NCBI GenBank assembly: GCA_944739405.2
Contig: OX123187.2
Location: 43,504,394-43,568,393 of the forward strand
Direction of reading: 5' to 3'
DNA from: Euclidia mi
Taxonomy: Eukaryota > Arthropoda > Insecta > Lepidoptera > Erebidae
DNA length: 64,000 bases
The translations under genes were made by a program, and so were the position numbers. Below are positions 11,547 to 23,059 of the stretch, piece by piece. Positions within the stretch are counted from its first letter, which is position 1. Every line of letters starts with the position of its first letter. Below the pieces are notes generated by a model. That model was not told the DNA's origin and searched no databases. It saw only the letters and a program-made list of their open reading frames with translations.

Positions 11547-13196
11547 CTAGCTGGTACCCGCGGCTTCGCACGCGGTAAAATGTTACGTTTTAAAAAGTTC
11601 TCTGCCAAATCTAATCTTTACACAGCCGGTGATTTTCCAGATTTCAAGACGAATGACTCTTTTTTATATAATTATACAAAAATAAGTGTCATGACAACAG
11701 CGCAACCTACCGGGTCAAATTGGAGCCTATATGTAGCGCTATAAAGTCCTCTACCTTCCAGTTAAAGTCTCATTTGAATCGGTTCAGCCATTCCAGAGAT
11801 TACCCCGGACCAACAGACAGACAGACAGACAAAACTGTTACAAAGGGTTGTTTTGGACTTAGAATCGTGTAACTAACTATATGCACTTGAAAAAACATAG
11901 TTATTTTGAAATCACAGACACACACTTCAATTTTATTTATATGTATAGATGAGTAGAAGAAGTAAAGACTTGTTATCGCGACAACAGCGCCAACTACCGG
12001 GACAAATTATAGCGCTATAAAGTCCTCTACCTTGCAGTGAAAGTCTCATTTGAATCGTTTTAGCCGTTCCAGTGATTACCCCGGACAAACAGAAAGACAG
12101 ACAGACAGACAAAAATGTTACAAAGGATTGTTTTGGACTTAGAATCGTGTAATTCACTATATGCACTTGAAAATCCATAGTTATTTTGAAATCACAGACA
12201 GACACTTCAATTTTATTTATATGTATGTAAAGATGAATACATGAGTAGAAGAAGTAAGGACTTGTTATCGCGACAACAGCGCCAACTACCGGGTCAAATT
12301 GTAGCCTATATGTAGCGCTATAAAGTCCTCTACCTTGCAGTGAAAGTCTCATTTGAATCGTTTCAGCCGTTCCAGAGATTACCCCGGACAAACAGAAAGA
12401 CAGACAGACAGACAGACAGGCAGACAAAAATGTTACAAAGGGTTGTTTTGGACTTAGAATCGTGTAACTAACTATATGCACTTGAAAAAACATAGTTATT
12501 TTGAAATCACAGACAGACACTTCAATTTTATTTATATGTATAGATGAGTAGAAGAAGTAAAGACTTGTTATCGCGACAACAGCGCCAACTACCGGGACAA
12601 ATTATAGCGCTATAAAGTCCTCTACCTTGCAGTGAAAGTCTCATTTGAATCGTTTTAGCCGTTCCAGTGATTACCCCGGACAAACAGAAAGACAGACAGA
12701 CAGACAAAAATGTTACAAAGGATTGTTTTGGACTTAGAATCGTGTAATTCACTATATGCACTTGAAAATCCATAGTTATTTTGAAATCACAGACAGACAC
12801 TTCAATTTTATTTATATGTATGTAAAGATGAATACATGAGTAGAAGAAGTAAGGACTTGTTATCGCGACAACAGCGCCAACTACCGGGACAAATTGTAGC
12901 CTATATGTAGCGCTATAAAGTCCTCTACCTTGCAGTGAAAGTCTCATTTGAATCGTTTTAGCCGTTCCAGTGTACCCCGGACAAACAGAAAGACAGACAG
13001 ACAGACAAAAATGTTACAAAGGATTGTTTTGGACTTAGAATCGTGTAATTCACTATATGCACTTGAAAATCCATAGTTATTTTGAAATCACAGACAGACA
13101 CTTCAATTTTATTTATATGTATGTAAAGATGAATACATGAGTAGAAGAAGTAAGGACTTGTTATCGCGACAACAGCGCCAACTACCGGGTCAAATT
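11547..13196 (+). repeat. Tandem array of SINE-like CTAG-type monomers, left part
   Basis: After one copy with a full head (CTAGCTGGTACCCGCGGCTT), headless monomers of about 290-305 bp begin near 11946, 12238, 12544, 12836 and 13137. Each holds a CAACAGCGCCAACTACCGGG block, a GCCGTTCCAGAGATTACCCCGG block, a (CAGA)n run, and the TTTATATGTATAGA tail. Each tail runs straight into the next body. The sequence near 12230-12520 recurs near 12830, suggesting two-monomer amplification. Long minus-strand open frames here come from the repeat only. Confidence 0.85.
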
Positions 13197-13729
13197 CTGC
13201 CGCCCATACGATAATCACAGTAAGTCACATTTTTGTCGATATTGAGTTAAGTACATATTCAGAAAGTAGAGATCGAGATCTACAATTCTGTATATTCAGA
13301 ATTTCAAAATGTGGCTTACATCAAGAAATAAGATTAAGCATAATTACAGTAAGACACGATAGGCGCCAAGGTGCACTTATTATGAATGCAGTATGGGCAC
13401 ATACGGTTGATTTTTGCATAAAGCAATGCAGTTAAATCTATTTACCTAGGTTTTACTACAGTAAGCAATCTTACTATAAATATTATAAAGTTACGATTTT
13501 ATTACACTAAGTATGACTAAAACATATTAACAGTAAGTGGCACTTGTCGTTACTATATTAAGTAATTGGAATAAAACATACTATTGCATTACCTTAGCAT
13601 AACAACAGCAAGTGGAACTTACTGTGATTATGTTTAGGAATACCTCACATTATGTGTAGACCTGTCTAGAACAAATAAGGTAAGTGCATTACTTACTGTA
13701 TATATTTTAAGATTTTTAAGGCGTTTAGT

Positions 13730-13990
13730 TCTTTGCGTCGTTGTCCGTGTGGTGACGGATTAAGAATACGGAATGTCACCACCCCATATCATCCTATGGG
13801 TGTCGTAAGAGCCGACAGAGGGAGCATATTATGCAGAGAACAGCACTGTAAGAGAAGGAAAACTTGATACAAATCCTATACCAACCCGTTTGGCCAGCGT
13901 GGTATAATAGGCCAATTCCTCCTTTCAAAAGAGAGGCCTAGTCCACCAGTGGACTTTTAAAGGCTGATGATGATTATGATGATGACCAAG
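13730..13990 (+). mobile_element. LINE 3'-end fragment (RTE-like tail)
   Basis: GTGTCGTAAGAGCCGACAGAGG is followed by 'ttggccagcgtgg', 'ccaccagtggactttt' and 'ggctgatgatgatt', the common 3' ending of RTE-type LINEs and dependent SINEs in Lepidoptera. No reverse-transcriptase domain is preserved. It is nested in the AATT-TSD transposon. Confidence 0.5.
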
Positions 13991-14400
13991 CAACCATTCG
14001 GCGTTTCAATTATAGGGATTTCATCCATCGGTATTTTAAAATTCGGTCTTTTAAAATTCGGGATTTTGATAGGTACCCATTTAAATATAATGTTTAATTA
14101 TCATTATGGCGTTTAAATATTATGTCTAATTATTATTATGACAATTAAAAATATGAAAAACAATACGTATGGCACTCGTATCTTATGGTATCTAAGTTTC
14201 GGGCAATTAAAAGTATGTCATGTCTTTTAGGGCAAACAAAACATTCGGGCAAATGAAATTTGGGTACCTAAATGAAATTCGGGAATATGAGATTATGGTA
14301 TATAATCTTCGGGTAAACAATAGACAACCCTTCAACTTTATTATTGTAAAGGACATTGGGCAAATAGTATGGGAGAAAAACCCACGGCGGACAGACATGA
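13990..14400. repeat. Degenerate short repeats based on (A/T)TTCGGG
   Basis: Scattered copies of TTCGGG/ATTCGGT joined to AATTAAAA, AAATGA or TTTAAAA blocks occur about eight to ten times between 14038 and 14325. Open frames on both strands here (14207-14408) reflect the repeats. Function and origin are unknown. Confidence 0.5.
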
Positions 14401-14779
14401 AATTGTGAGTATATATCAGTAAATATTTCTAGTTCATCATGGTAAGGGTCGCTTTCTTGTGGGTTGTGGGAATTAAAAAATAAATCATATTTTTAACATT
14501 ATTTACTCAGCGTAATCAATGTCTATTGTAATTTCGTCTAAAAATACCGCAGAGGCTTTGATTTCTTGTTGGTGCCTAGCCGAAGATAAGAAAATAAATA
14601 ATAATACTGACAATATGCGCGCAACTGCCTATGGTACGGAGGCTATGTATACACGAGCAGTAATAATTTTCAACAGTTTGTTTTCCTTGTCTCGCCTGGT
14701 TTATATCAAAATATCTTTGAGGTATTGTCGCGCTCTGACATGTCTCGACTGAATTCGTCCTCTTATCAATATTTTATTG

Positions 14780-15156
14780 GTTAACGTTAACGGACTGCCA
14801 TGCAGAGGGTTTTGAATCCACGGCGCACACCAATGACTTTTCGAAGTTAAGTGTGTATTATATTGTTAATTATTGCTTGCTCCGTGCCTCGGAGAGCACG
14901 TAAAACCGTCGGTCCAGGTTGTCATTAAGATCTTTGACAGTCGTTACGGGGAGTCAGTACCCTAAAAAAAACTGATACTGGTCCAAACCATGGAATATCG
15001 ATATCCCTTTGGGTTGCGGAGGTCAGACGGCAGTCGCTCGGTGGAAAAGTTGATGTTCTGTCATATCTGGTTAGACCAGTCAGCGGACGTCGGGCTCCAA
15101 GGCTTGTAAGTCTTGGATGCAACCGGGAGAACGTTAGGGCGATGATGATGATGATG
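14780..15156 (+). mobile_element. Complete-looking SINE with 15-bp TSD and (GAT)n tail
   Basis: A perfect direct repeat ATCAATATTTTATTG lies at 14765-14779 and 15157-15171. Between them is a 377-bp SINE: a tRNA-like head (GACTGCCATGCAGAGGG ... TTTGAATCCACGGCGC), a body with CATTAAGATCTTTGACAGTC and ATATCCCTTTGGGTTGCGG, and a (GAT)n tail. Relatives on the minus strand lie at about 42165-42540 and 46441-46700. The clean TSD marks a fairly recent insertion. Confidence 0.75.
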
Positions 15157-15189
15157 ATCAATATTTTATTGTTTATAAAATCTTGGTCT

Positions 15190-15335
15190 CATATGCTCAT
15201 GGCAGTAAGACTTGTCCAATCTTGGATCCCAATGTAAAAAATATCAGTTCTTCGTATGTCAACTGTGGGAAATCTCGAAAATCTGGATTGTTTTCATCTA
15301 ATGGCATGAATGATCACTCAGCAGGCACATGCATG
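15190..15335 (-). pseudogene. Transposase-like relic (possible SWIM-type DNA transposon family)
   Basis: The minus strand reads DFRDFPQLTYEELIFFTLGS and, one frame over, KSYCHEHMR. The pairing 'fPxLtyxxLixxtlGsy ... KSYxxEH' resembles the conserved block that precedes the SWIM zinc finger in a family of insect transposon proteins, a C-terminal piece of which I see at 30401-30791. The overlapping plus-strand frame (15183-15605) shows no motif. This call is from memory and tentative. Confidence 0.35.
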
Positions 15336-16590
15336 CACTCGACAGACCCGATTTGTAGCAATTTTTACCAGAACGACAATTTATATTACTTAAATACAGT
15401 ATTAAATTTTTCCTTTTTAGTAGCTCAAACTTTGTCCTCCCATGGATTCCAAAAAAAAATCTCGTATGTACTGGTAAGCGCATTCATGCCCTTTCATTTT
15501 ATACCAAGTTCGTCAATGTCCGTGACCGGGTCGGAATACGCCCAATGTCCTTTGGAAAATATATTTGTAAGTCTACATTTTACTACTCATTTAAAAGACT
15601 CTTAAGGTATTTTTAAACTTCTACAAATAGGTTATAAAACTAATTAAATGAATGATAGGACTGATGAAGAATAATTTGTAAGACGAATTTGTTTTAGTTA
15701 GTGTAACTAAGATCTCATAATTTCTATGAAGATTTTAATTTTTCTTTCTCGTTCTGCAAGGTAAATAAGCCTTATCAGAAATTAAAGTGCCTTTGTCTTT
15801 TTATGTTTTTTGTTGTGTACAAAGAAGTACAACTAATAGTTTAATAAGAGTTTTATAGAAAAAATATAAACGTGTTATGTTTTAGAGATAGTGCTTAGTT
15901 TGTTTAATATTGTTTCATTGCCGAAGAAGTTTTGTACAAATACGAATAATTACCTTTGGTTATGTTAAGCCATTTTTAATGCTATAAATAATTAAATAAT
16001 AGAACTGATTTTAAAATTTTCTAGTTTTACAAAGTTATTAGTACTTGTTTTATTAAACTGTGATTTCATAACATCAGTTATGTTTCATTTTCTTACAAAT
16101 AATTAAGAAAAATGAAATTAAAGTTGGTGTCGGTGCTTTATGAGTTATGCTGTAATTTTACATCTTTCTTCTAGCTATAATTACAGTAAGTGCCTAAGTT
16201 ACTGTTAGCAAAAAATATCATATTTGTTATTATATTTAAACATTTATCTTATTTCATAATCATTGTTACAGTATGTACCTACAACTAAAGATAATTACAG
16301 TAAGTCACACACTTACTGTAGTAATAATAAGAAAATGATTTTATTTATTTTCTTCATTACTTAACATAAATATATTTTTAAGATTTACAACACATTTATT
16401 ACATGTAATTAAAAAATGAAATAGAACACCTATAAAACATGCCTATATTTACGTTATACATTTGTAAGAACTTAGATTTTATCTATATTAAGGCAGAAAT
16501 GCTAAAAATAAAGAAAAAAAACTTTAAGCGCGTTTTTCTCTAAACTGTCTTCAAGGCACTTACTGTGTTTATCACAAGCACGGCAGAATT

Positions 16591-16695
16591 GTAGCCTATA
16601 TGTAGCGATATAAAGTCCTCTACCTTGCAGTGAAAGTCTCATTTGAATCGTTTCAGCCGTTCCAGAGATTACCCCGGACAAACAGAAAGACAGAA

Positions 16696-16728
<33 letters not shown>

Positions 16729-17142
16729 TGTTACAAAGGGTTGTTTTGGACTTAGAATCGTGTAACTAACTATATGCACTTGAAAATCCATAGTTATTTT
16801 GAAATCACAGACACTTCAATTTTATTTATATGTATGTATAGATGAATAGATGAGTAGAAGAAGGACTTGTTATCGCGACAACAGCGCCAACTACCGGGTC
16901 AAATTGTAGCCCATATGTAGCGCTATAAAGTCCTCTACCTTGCAGTGAAAGTCTCATTTGAATCGTTTCAGCCGTTCCAGAGATTACCCCGGACAAACAG
17001 AAAGACAGACAGACAGACAGACAAAAATGTTACAAAGGGTTGTTTTGGACTTAGAATCGTGTAACTAACTATATGCACTTGAAAAATCATAGTTATTTTG
17101 AAATCACAGACATACACTTCAATTTTATTTATATGTATAGAT
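16591..17142 (+). repeat. Tandem array of SINE-like monomers, right part
   Basis: The monomer interrupted at 13196 continues here. Two further bodies end at TTTATATGTATAG near 16840 and 17140, after which unit backbone resumes (TATACACGATGAGGTCC). B2 has only a single tail at this point (39780-39816), so the array expanded in A or contracted in B2. Confidence 0.8.
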
Positions 17143-17860
17143 GTATACACGATGAGGTCCATTATTTTGCATCTCTTTTCACCACCTTATTTAAAGCCCT
17201 TGAATGTTACTTAGCTTTCTGTTACAGAAAAGCACTGACTAAAATTTAGCACCGACGCCTTAAACAAAAGCAGCATTCTGGAGCATTATAAACAAGCCAA
17301 AATACTGTCACACAAAATAATATTACTTTAAGTATCAGTTCTTACTTAAAGGTATGCCGTCACTATGATCTTGCCTATTCCAAGTTGGTGTGAAACTGTA
17401 AAGAACTGCAATTCAAAGTTGTGCTACCTCATAAATATGCAAGTAACGATACATGATACGCGTTTAAGTTTGCAAACAAAAGGGAAAAGGTGGATAATAG
17501 TGCTGATCGTGTCGCACACCTCATTAAACCTATTTAAATCTCAGTTTATCTCTTTCTTACAGCTATACTTAGAAAAGAAAATAAGTTGGTGCAGAATTGG
17601 CTGCTGTTAATGTAAATACTAGGGAAGATAACGATTTTATTCTGATTTGAGTCATTCATAGGCAAGTGGATCAGTAAGATATATCATAGCATATCGTAGG
17701 TATTCCAGCGTTGACTCCTTGACAATTGGATCTGACTAACACCCATGATAGCTGTTGGGTTAATAAGCTTGAGATACCAAAATAATATTGGATTAACAAT
17801 GGCGGCGACCTAACTGTTCCCAGATTTATCCGATTCATTGCTTCGGCTTACAGTTACTAC
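17143..17860. other. Unit backbone, no gene seen
   Basis: Backbone shared with B2 (39817-40518) and, diverged and inverted, with C2 (about 58880-60000). Identity with B2 is about 95 percent until about 17723 and then rises sharply. No coding sequence is evident. Confidence 0.55.
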
Positions 17861-17862
17861 CT

Positions 17863-18054
17863 GTGTTGCTTTGGGATGATAAACCTATGGATGTAATGTA
17901 TGCAGTTCATTTATCGGAGGCAAATTTCCTACGATACATATGTGAAAATCGCAGACATTTAAGGCTTTTTAACGGTTATTTTTACGGAATTTATGCCAAT
18001 AATTTGCTTTTTGAGCATCACTTGGAGTCTTGTGAGAGAAAATTAAATCACTAG
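17863..18054 (+). CDS. Unrecognised 63-aa ORF in a conserved island
   Basis: The ORF reads MLLWDDKPMDVMYAVHLSEA at its start and ends in HHLESCERKLNH. I do not recognise it and see no signal peptide or membrane helix. In B2 (40519-40710) it is intact with only a few residue changes near the C-terminus. In C2 it is broken by indels. The frame is open upstream to a splice-acceptor-like GCTTCGGCTTACAG at about 17840-17853, and AATAAA follows the stop at about 18074. It could therefore be a terminal exon rather than a complete gene. Chance ORFs of this size are common in such DNA, so coding status is uncertain. Confidence 0.3.
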   Translation: MLLWDDKPMDVMYAVHLSEANFLRYICENRRHLRLFNGYFYGIYANNLLFEHHLESCERKLNH

Positions 18055-18244
18055 TTTGTAATGCACTGTGATGCAATAAAACTAGGCACCATCAATAACG
18101 TCCACTGTGTATCAGAGTATCGTATCGCTTGTTTTGCATTCTGTGTTCTTTATTTTACTTGTGAACAAAAAGCAGTGGTGGAATAACACAGCTCTAGTTA
18201 CGGTAGAGCACTCTCTTGACAAATTGCGAGCCAAGTGTCGTAGT

Positions 18245-18350
18245 GTGCGACCGAGAGAGGCGCGAGGCACGAGGCGCGAGGCGTGCGGCGCGAGGCAGGC
18301 GGCGCGAGGCAGGCGGCGCGAGGCGCGGGGCGCCGGCTGGCAAGGGCCCC
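18245..18350. repeat. GC-rich minisatellite (GGCGCGAGGC type)
   Basis: Imperfect tandem copies of GGCGCGAGGC(A/G) form a block of very high G+C in AT-rich surroundings. The G-rich plus strand gives arginine-rich open frames on plus and minus that I regard as artefacts. The block is not seen in B2, C1 or C2. Confidence 0.6.
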
Positions 18351-18789
18351 GGCTGCCGACACCGCCCGCTGTCTAGACGTCACTCGGACCCACCACGCTC
18401 GTGCTCAAATGTGAATGCACTGTATTTTATCATAAACACCCATGTATATGCCACTGCATTCAAGGACTCCCTGCAATGCCGGATTACAATTTGACGAAAG
18501 GAAATGAAACGTCCTTTAAATGTCTACTACTATAAAAAGCAATTTATTGGAAAACAAATGTGCTCCTGCATCTCTGAGAATCTGCCACGGATCATTTTGA
18601 CTGAGCTTATAACAGTTCTACGTATTTTATAACCAGTCGCAGCGAGTTCTATAAATACGCGGCTCTATCGCACGATCAAATTCTGAAAACCGATAACAGT
18701 TTGGATTTGGTAGTTCAATTAATATTTAAAAGGATGCATGCAACTCATCGTTTTGTGCAGTCGTGTGGAATTGTGATATTATAAATTGG

Positions 18790-18880
18790 CATGTAGGTAT
18801 GTTGTTTATTCAGCGGCGTGGCGTCGGTGTGGTCTATATCTAGCAGTGGACTACAGCTGCAGGCTGGTGATGATGATTGG
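18790..18880 (+). mobile_element. LINE/SINE 3'-tail fragment
   Basis: GGCGTGGCGTCGG followed by CTAGCAGTGGACTACAGCTG and GGCTGGTGATGATGATT is the widespread 'cagtggac...ggctgatgatgat' lepidopteran retroelement ending. It is too short to assign. Confidence 0.45.
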
Positions 18881-18889
18881 GTAACAATT

Positions 18890-19535
18890 ATATGTCCGTT
18901 CTCAATATTTAACTATCAATAGATTTGGCTAATAAAGATATATATTTTGACACAAAATACATACTTATGTCAAGTCTCTAGAAGCCAAAACTATCAATGG
19001 TAAAATATTGTGGAACCATCAATAAATAAGCCAGCACAAGATAATCACATGGGAGGTGATTCGACTATTGTGTTCACAGTAAATGATGGACACGTGATCC
19101 GATAATAATTGCCAATCTGCGCAAATTATGCGGATAATTATGATACATTCTACACCCAAATTTACCAATAATCGCGCAAACTAAACTCGATCCTAGTTTG
19201 ATATGACAATTACCTATTATACAGAACCTATGTATATGATTAGATGTCGCGTATAATTTTAGTTTGTCATTGGCAGTCAGAGGCATTGAATTGGATGCTC
19301 GAGAATTTTACAGCCATACGAGAGCCGCGATTCTATGAATAATGGACATCTTAAGACCACTGGTGAGTCGACATGCAAAGATAATTATTTTATGCTCCGT
19401 GATTAGACGCTTCACACGGCACCCACGTATTGAAATAGCGTAGTGACATAGACATAGGGTGAAATAGGGTATGTAGTGCTGAACATAATTATTTGTAATT
19501 TTTTTTTAAATAACTATTTGTATCTTAGATTTATT
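18890..19535. other. Unit-end backbone, no gene seen
   Basis: AT-rich, with no protein motif. The part from 19385 recurs inverted in C1. B2 lacks the equivalent and reads differently from about 40740. Confidence 0.5.
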
Positions 19536-19800
19536 GGGCAAGCGCGAGTCGGACTCGCGCACGAAGGGTTTCGTACCATCGTCTATAAAAGAAAATCACG
19601 TTTTTAAGCGTCTACCTGTTACCGTTAGTGATTTTGAGCAAAAATTACAAAAAAAAACACATTCATTGTATGGCACCCTCCTTAATATTTTTTTTTTTTG
19701 CGTTTAGTATTTGTTATAGCAGCAAACGAAATACATAATTTGTGAAAATTTCAGCTTTCTAGCTATCACTGTTTATGAGATACAGCCTGGTGATAGGTCC
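19536..19800 (+). mobile_element. Interspersed repeat with AAGCGCGAGTCGGACTCGCG head
   Basis: The head AAGCGCGAGTCGGACTCGCG followed by CACGAAGGGTTTCGTACCA, and the end 'tatgagatacagcctggtgatag', belong to a repeat I know to be common in Lepidoptera. It is missing from the inverted copy C1, which supports an insertion here. It is non-coding and the class is uncertain. Confidence 0.5.
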
Positions 19801-22169
19801 AGGTCTTAGATAAGTATTAGTTTAGTCCGTAAGAAAATAAAATAAGGTATGAAAAAGAGATGTAAGGTGAATAAAATTCTGGGTAAAAAGTAAGAAATTA
19901 TGTCTGTAGTACTCCAATCGGGCTATAGTTTTATTACGCGGTGTAAGATAATTTTTGCTATATTCACTACCAAAAAGCCGCAGGTAGCTAGGGTTTATGA
20001 TATACCTAATATAAATAGAATATCAAACATGAATTTAATATAAAACGTACTTCCGTTATTTTCTATTAATCCAGTATTTATTAAACAAGGAAACAAATTA
20101 TTATTTTGTATTTATAAGATTAGTGTTACCACTTGCTTTCAATTCAATGAGTAAAGTCGTTATTTCTTAGATTCTTCAGATCCAGCAAAGCATACCTGAC
20201 AGCAAAGTGAAGTGAAAATATTATTCAATCAGGTTTCCAAGGAGCACTTGGGATAAGTCGAGTATTGCCAATTACCACTGGTCCGCATCACTGATCTTGT
20301 GGGGAAAACATGAGAGGACGCTTCTTTTCTCGATGTGTTAGTAAATGTGTGTACTTTGTGTATGCTTTGATATATTTTGCTTTGGTGTATCTATGTATTA
20401 AAGTTATGTCAGCTCTGCAGCTTTTTCCAAAATATGTGATTTTTGTTGTCGCTGTGGATTGTGCGTGTATAAAGGGTAACGAGTAAAAAATACAACTTGA
20501 AAAAATCCAAACAATTTACGTCAACATTTCTTTTAACGAAAAAATAAATTATGACTGAAACCAAACCTTTGTTTAGCGTTTGGTAAATCAATCATGGAAC
20601 TCGGCGAAAATTCAATTGAGAAGGATGAATGGAAAATTAAATAACAAAGAGCGAAATAACCGTTCTGTATAAACTAGTCTCGGTTCATTTGCACCAGTTC
20701 TTTTTAACTGATTATATTTTCTGTTCCCTAGGGTAGCTCGGTCCAATGTACCTCTACATGTACTCGAGTGTATACTTACTCTTATGTTTACTTAAAAGTA
20801 AATGCATAAACTGAAGAGTTTGTTCGGTTACACACACTAGTCTCAGAAATTACTATTACGTATTAAAAATCCTTTTGCATTGTAAAGTACATTTAGTCAG
20901 GAAGACTAAATAACATTACGTCACGGGTGAAAAGCAATATTATAGCCATAATTAGCAGGTACTAAGTAAGTAACCGTGAACACAACTAGTTTAATGCATA
21001 TAAGATTTAGAAATGTTTCTCGACTACACAAAAAATAAGTTACAGCTCTACTTTATAAACGCTAATTAGCGCATTATTAATTAACACAGATATAGCGTAA
21101 GTATAGCTGCCCTTATTTAAGCTCGAAACCCCGACTTGCAGTAATTCAAATAATAAAGTGTACCCGCTGGGTGCGGGCTTTTCTCCCTCCAGTAATAAAA
21201 CTAGGAAACCATATTGCCCAATTGTTTGATATATTTAAGACCATTAAATAAGCTGACTTGAGTGTTTATCATTTAAGTAGTCTACCGCTGCAGGTATGCT
21301 TTCTTAATTCAGCCGCTATCGAACTTTTTATTTCTTTAGTGCTTATAACTTTTTGATTGGCAATCTCTTGTGTACTCATATCACATGCTAAATATTAGAT
21401 GATAGCTTTGGTTCGGGCTTAGCTCATACAGTTTATCGATCCTACATGATACAAACCATGAAATAAACTTTATGTGTGACAAATTTCAGTAAATTTTCCG
21501 TGATTGTATAACAAACATTGAAACATTCACACAAATGTTGACGTTTGTTATATTGGTAGAATAGACAACCAGAGAATAATGTTTGGTTGAATTTCAGGTT
21601 TATAATTATCTGAGCTAGTAATCTACTACATTTCTGGTGTTCATATTCAATGCAATTCTAGAACGACAGCTGGAACAGTATATTAAAGTTTCACACAAAC
21701 AAAAAGTTAAATACTTTTACAATTTCCATTTCCTCGGTTTTGAATTTCTATGGACTTGATTTTCAAAAATGTATAAAACAACTACACGAACAAATGAGGA
21801 GCTTCTATGAAAATAAGCAAAAAGTAGACGCGAGTAAACTTTTGCTCTATATTTCAATTTGTCGGCGTGACAACTAAGTTAAATATGCCTCGCTGCCAGT
21901 TCGTGTTTCTTCACCGCAACGTATGTCTGTAAGCAGCAGAGGACTGAATAACATATAAACTAAGTTTAGAGGCTTGTCTCCGCTAGAGCAAGTTCTTAAG
22001 TATAAAATCGTGCTTCAGCTGAAAGGGCTCGTCAACGAGTTGAGTGAGAACACAACTTTCCGTAAAGTAAATTTGATGAAGCACGATTTTTCTGTTCTTT
22101 TAATCGTGCTTTGCAGCTCTGACAGGCCTCCTTCGCTCGGACGTACCTACAGCGATAAGTGCCTACACA

Positions 22170-22663
22170 CAGTGGCGGCGCTAGGCGTCGGCGACGTCGG
22201 CGACCGCCGACGGCCTCGCGCCTAAGGGGGCCTCGCAAAAAAATTTTACAAGTTATCTATTTTCATTTCGCCAATCATCCTGGCTTAGGCAGCCAACCTC
22301 GAACAATTTGAGAAAAATTTAAGCAGATGTTTTTTTTTTACTTTTATTATTTTCGAACACGTGCGTGACAGAAGTGAGTAGTACTTTACGGCTACCTATT
22401 CAGAATCGTCTGTCTTTGCTACACTATGAAATGAAACTTTCGCTCGAATGAGCGTTTTCACACACACTGCCCAACACAATAGCTGTACTGGGTGAAAATG
22501 TATGTTTTGTCATATAATTATTCATACATTATTTTATAATTTGACTCACTTAATTTAACGTATTTTGTACTACGAAGTAAAAGGGGCCTCGCCATCGATA
22601 TATCGATAGGGCCTCGCGAACTTAATGTCGCCGACGTCCACATGTGGTCTAGCGCCGCCACTG
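22170..22663. mobile_element. hAT-like MITE
   Basis: A perfect 15-bp terminal inverted repeat CAGTGGCGGCGCTAG is flanked by a 7-bp direct repeat CTACACA (22163-22169 and 22664-22670). CAGTGGCGG-type ends are typical of hAT elements, although those usually duplicate 8 bp. GTCGGCGAC motifs follow the TIR on both sides and GGGGCCTCGC repeats occur subterminally. It is 494 bp long with no transposase. Confidence 0.75.
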
Positions 22664-22708
22664 CTACACATTCGTGCGGCTTCCAAGCCCGGCGTCCGAC
22701 GCGCCGCG

Positions 22709-23059
22709 CAAGGGTTGTTGACTTGAAAATTTGATTTTATTTATTTTACGAGAACAACTTGAAAATTAGATTTTTTTGTTTGTTGAGATATCCCAACGAT
22801 TATGGTGTCAAATTAAAGATCTAGTTCAAAAACCATTTTATCTGTTTGAATCATGTAAATCGGTTCGCGCGTTTAGGAAATAACTAAGAATTAGTATAGT
22901 GAAAATGTAAACGACCAGATTTTTGCGGTTTTTGTTCTACGAGCTCAAATAGTTGGATATATACTTATAGGATGATTATTTATTATTAGGTATGTGGTCA
23001 AGTAGGTAGATAGACGATGAATAAATATAATAGTAGCAGCGGCAAGTCGACAACCCTAG
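22709..23059. mobile_element. Short inverted-repeat element (AGGGTTGT..GACTTG)
   Basis: AGGGTTGTTGACTTG on the left pairs with the reverse complement of CAAGTCGACAACCCT on the right with one mismatch. The interior is AT-rich and non-coding. The TSD is unclear because both flanks are GCGC-rich. It lies inside the B1-specific composite insertion. Confidence 0.55.

Larger units (their letters stand above)
13197..16586. mobile_element. 3.4-kb DNA transposon with AATT TSD and subterminal CAGTAAGT repeats
   Basis: It interrupts an array monomer: AATT occurs at 13193-13196 and 16587-16590, and joining the flanks restores the monomer. The inverted ends are CTGCCGCCCATACGATAATC (left) and CTGCCGTGCTTGTGATAAAC (read inward from the right), both followed by ACAGTAAGT. 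Repeats of CAGTAAGT, direct and inverted, crowd the outer ~500 bp on the left (13215, 13347, 13460, 13535, ~13608, ~13697) and ~400 bp on the right (about 16185-16565). That layout suggests transposase binding sites. The interior holds a LINE tail, a SINE and one faint transposase relic. The superfamily is unassigned. Confidence 0.7.
1..20790. repeat. Segmental duplication unit, copy A
   Basis: This is the reference copy of a ~20-kb AT-rich unit. Its first bases (the stretch containing gaagagtttgttcggtta) recur at about 20800 and, inverted, at about 62840. Its last kilobase recurs at 41.9-42.1 kb and, inverted, at 42.7-43.3 kb. Between its mobile elements the backbone is non-coding, with no splice-supported gene. 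Copy-specific insertions are at 376-2839, 4763-6150, 8127-8446, 13197-16586 and about 19536-19800. Shared older insertions are the SINE-like repeat near 8520, the RTE at 9783-11510 and the CTAG element around it. The outer limits are approximate and the left limit may lie outside the window. Confidence 0.85.

Noticed and set aside
11933..13218. Minus-strand frames of 86-195 codons
   Set aside because: They follow the tandem SINE-like monomers exactly and encode only the repeat.
15183..15605. 140-codon plus ORF
   Set aside because: No recognisable motif; the minus strand carries the transposase-like relic instead.
18107..18494. Arginine-rich ORFs over the GC-rich block
   Set aside because: Composition artefact of the GGCGCGAGGC minisatellite, open on both strands.
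21974..22225. 83-codon plus ORF over the conserved hairpin
   Set aside because: The frame stops in B2 and its end runs into a B1-only insertion; no recognised domain.
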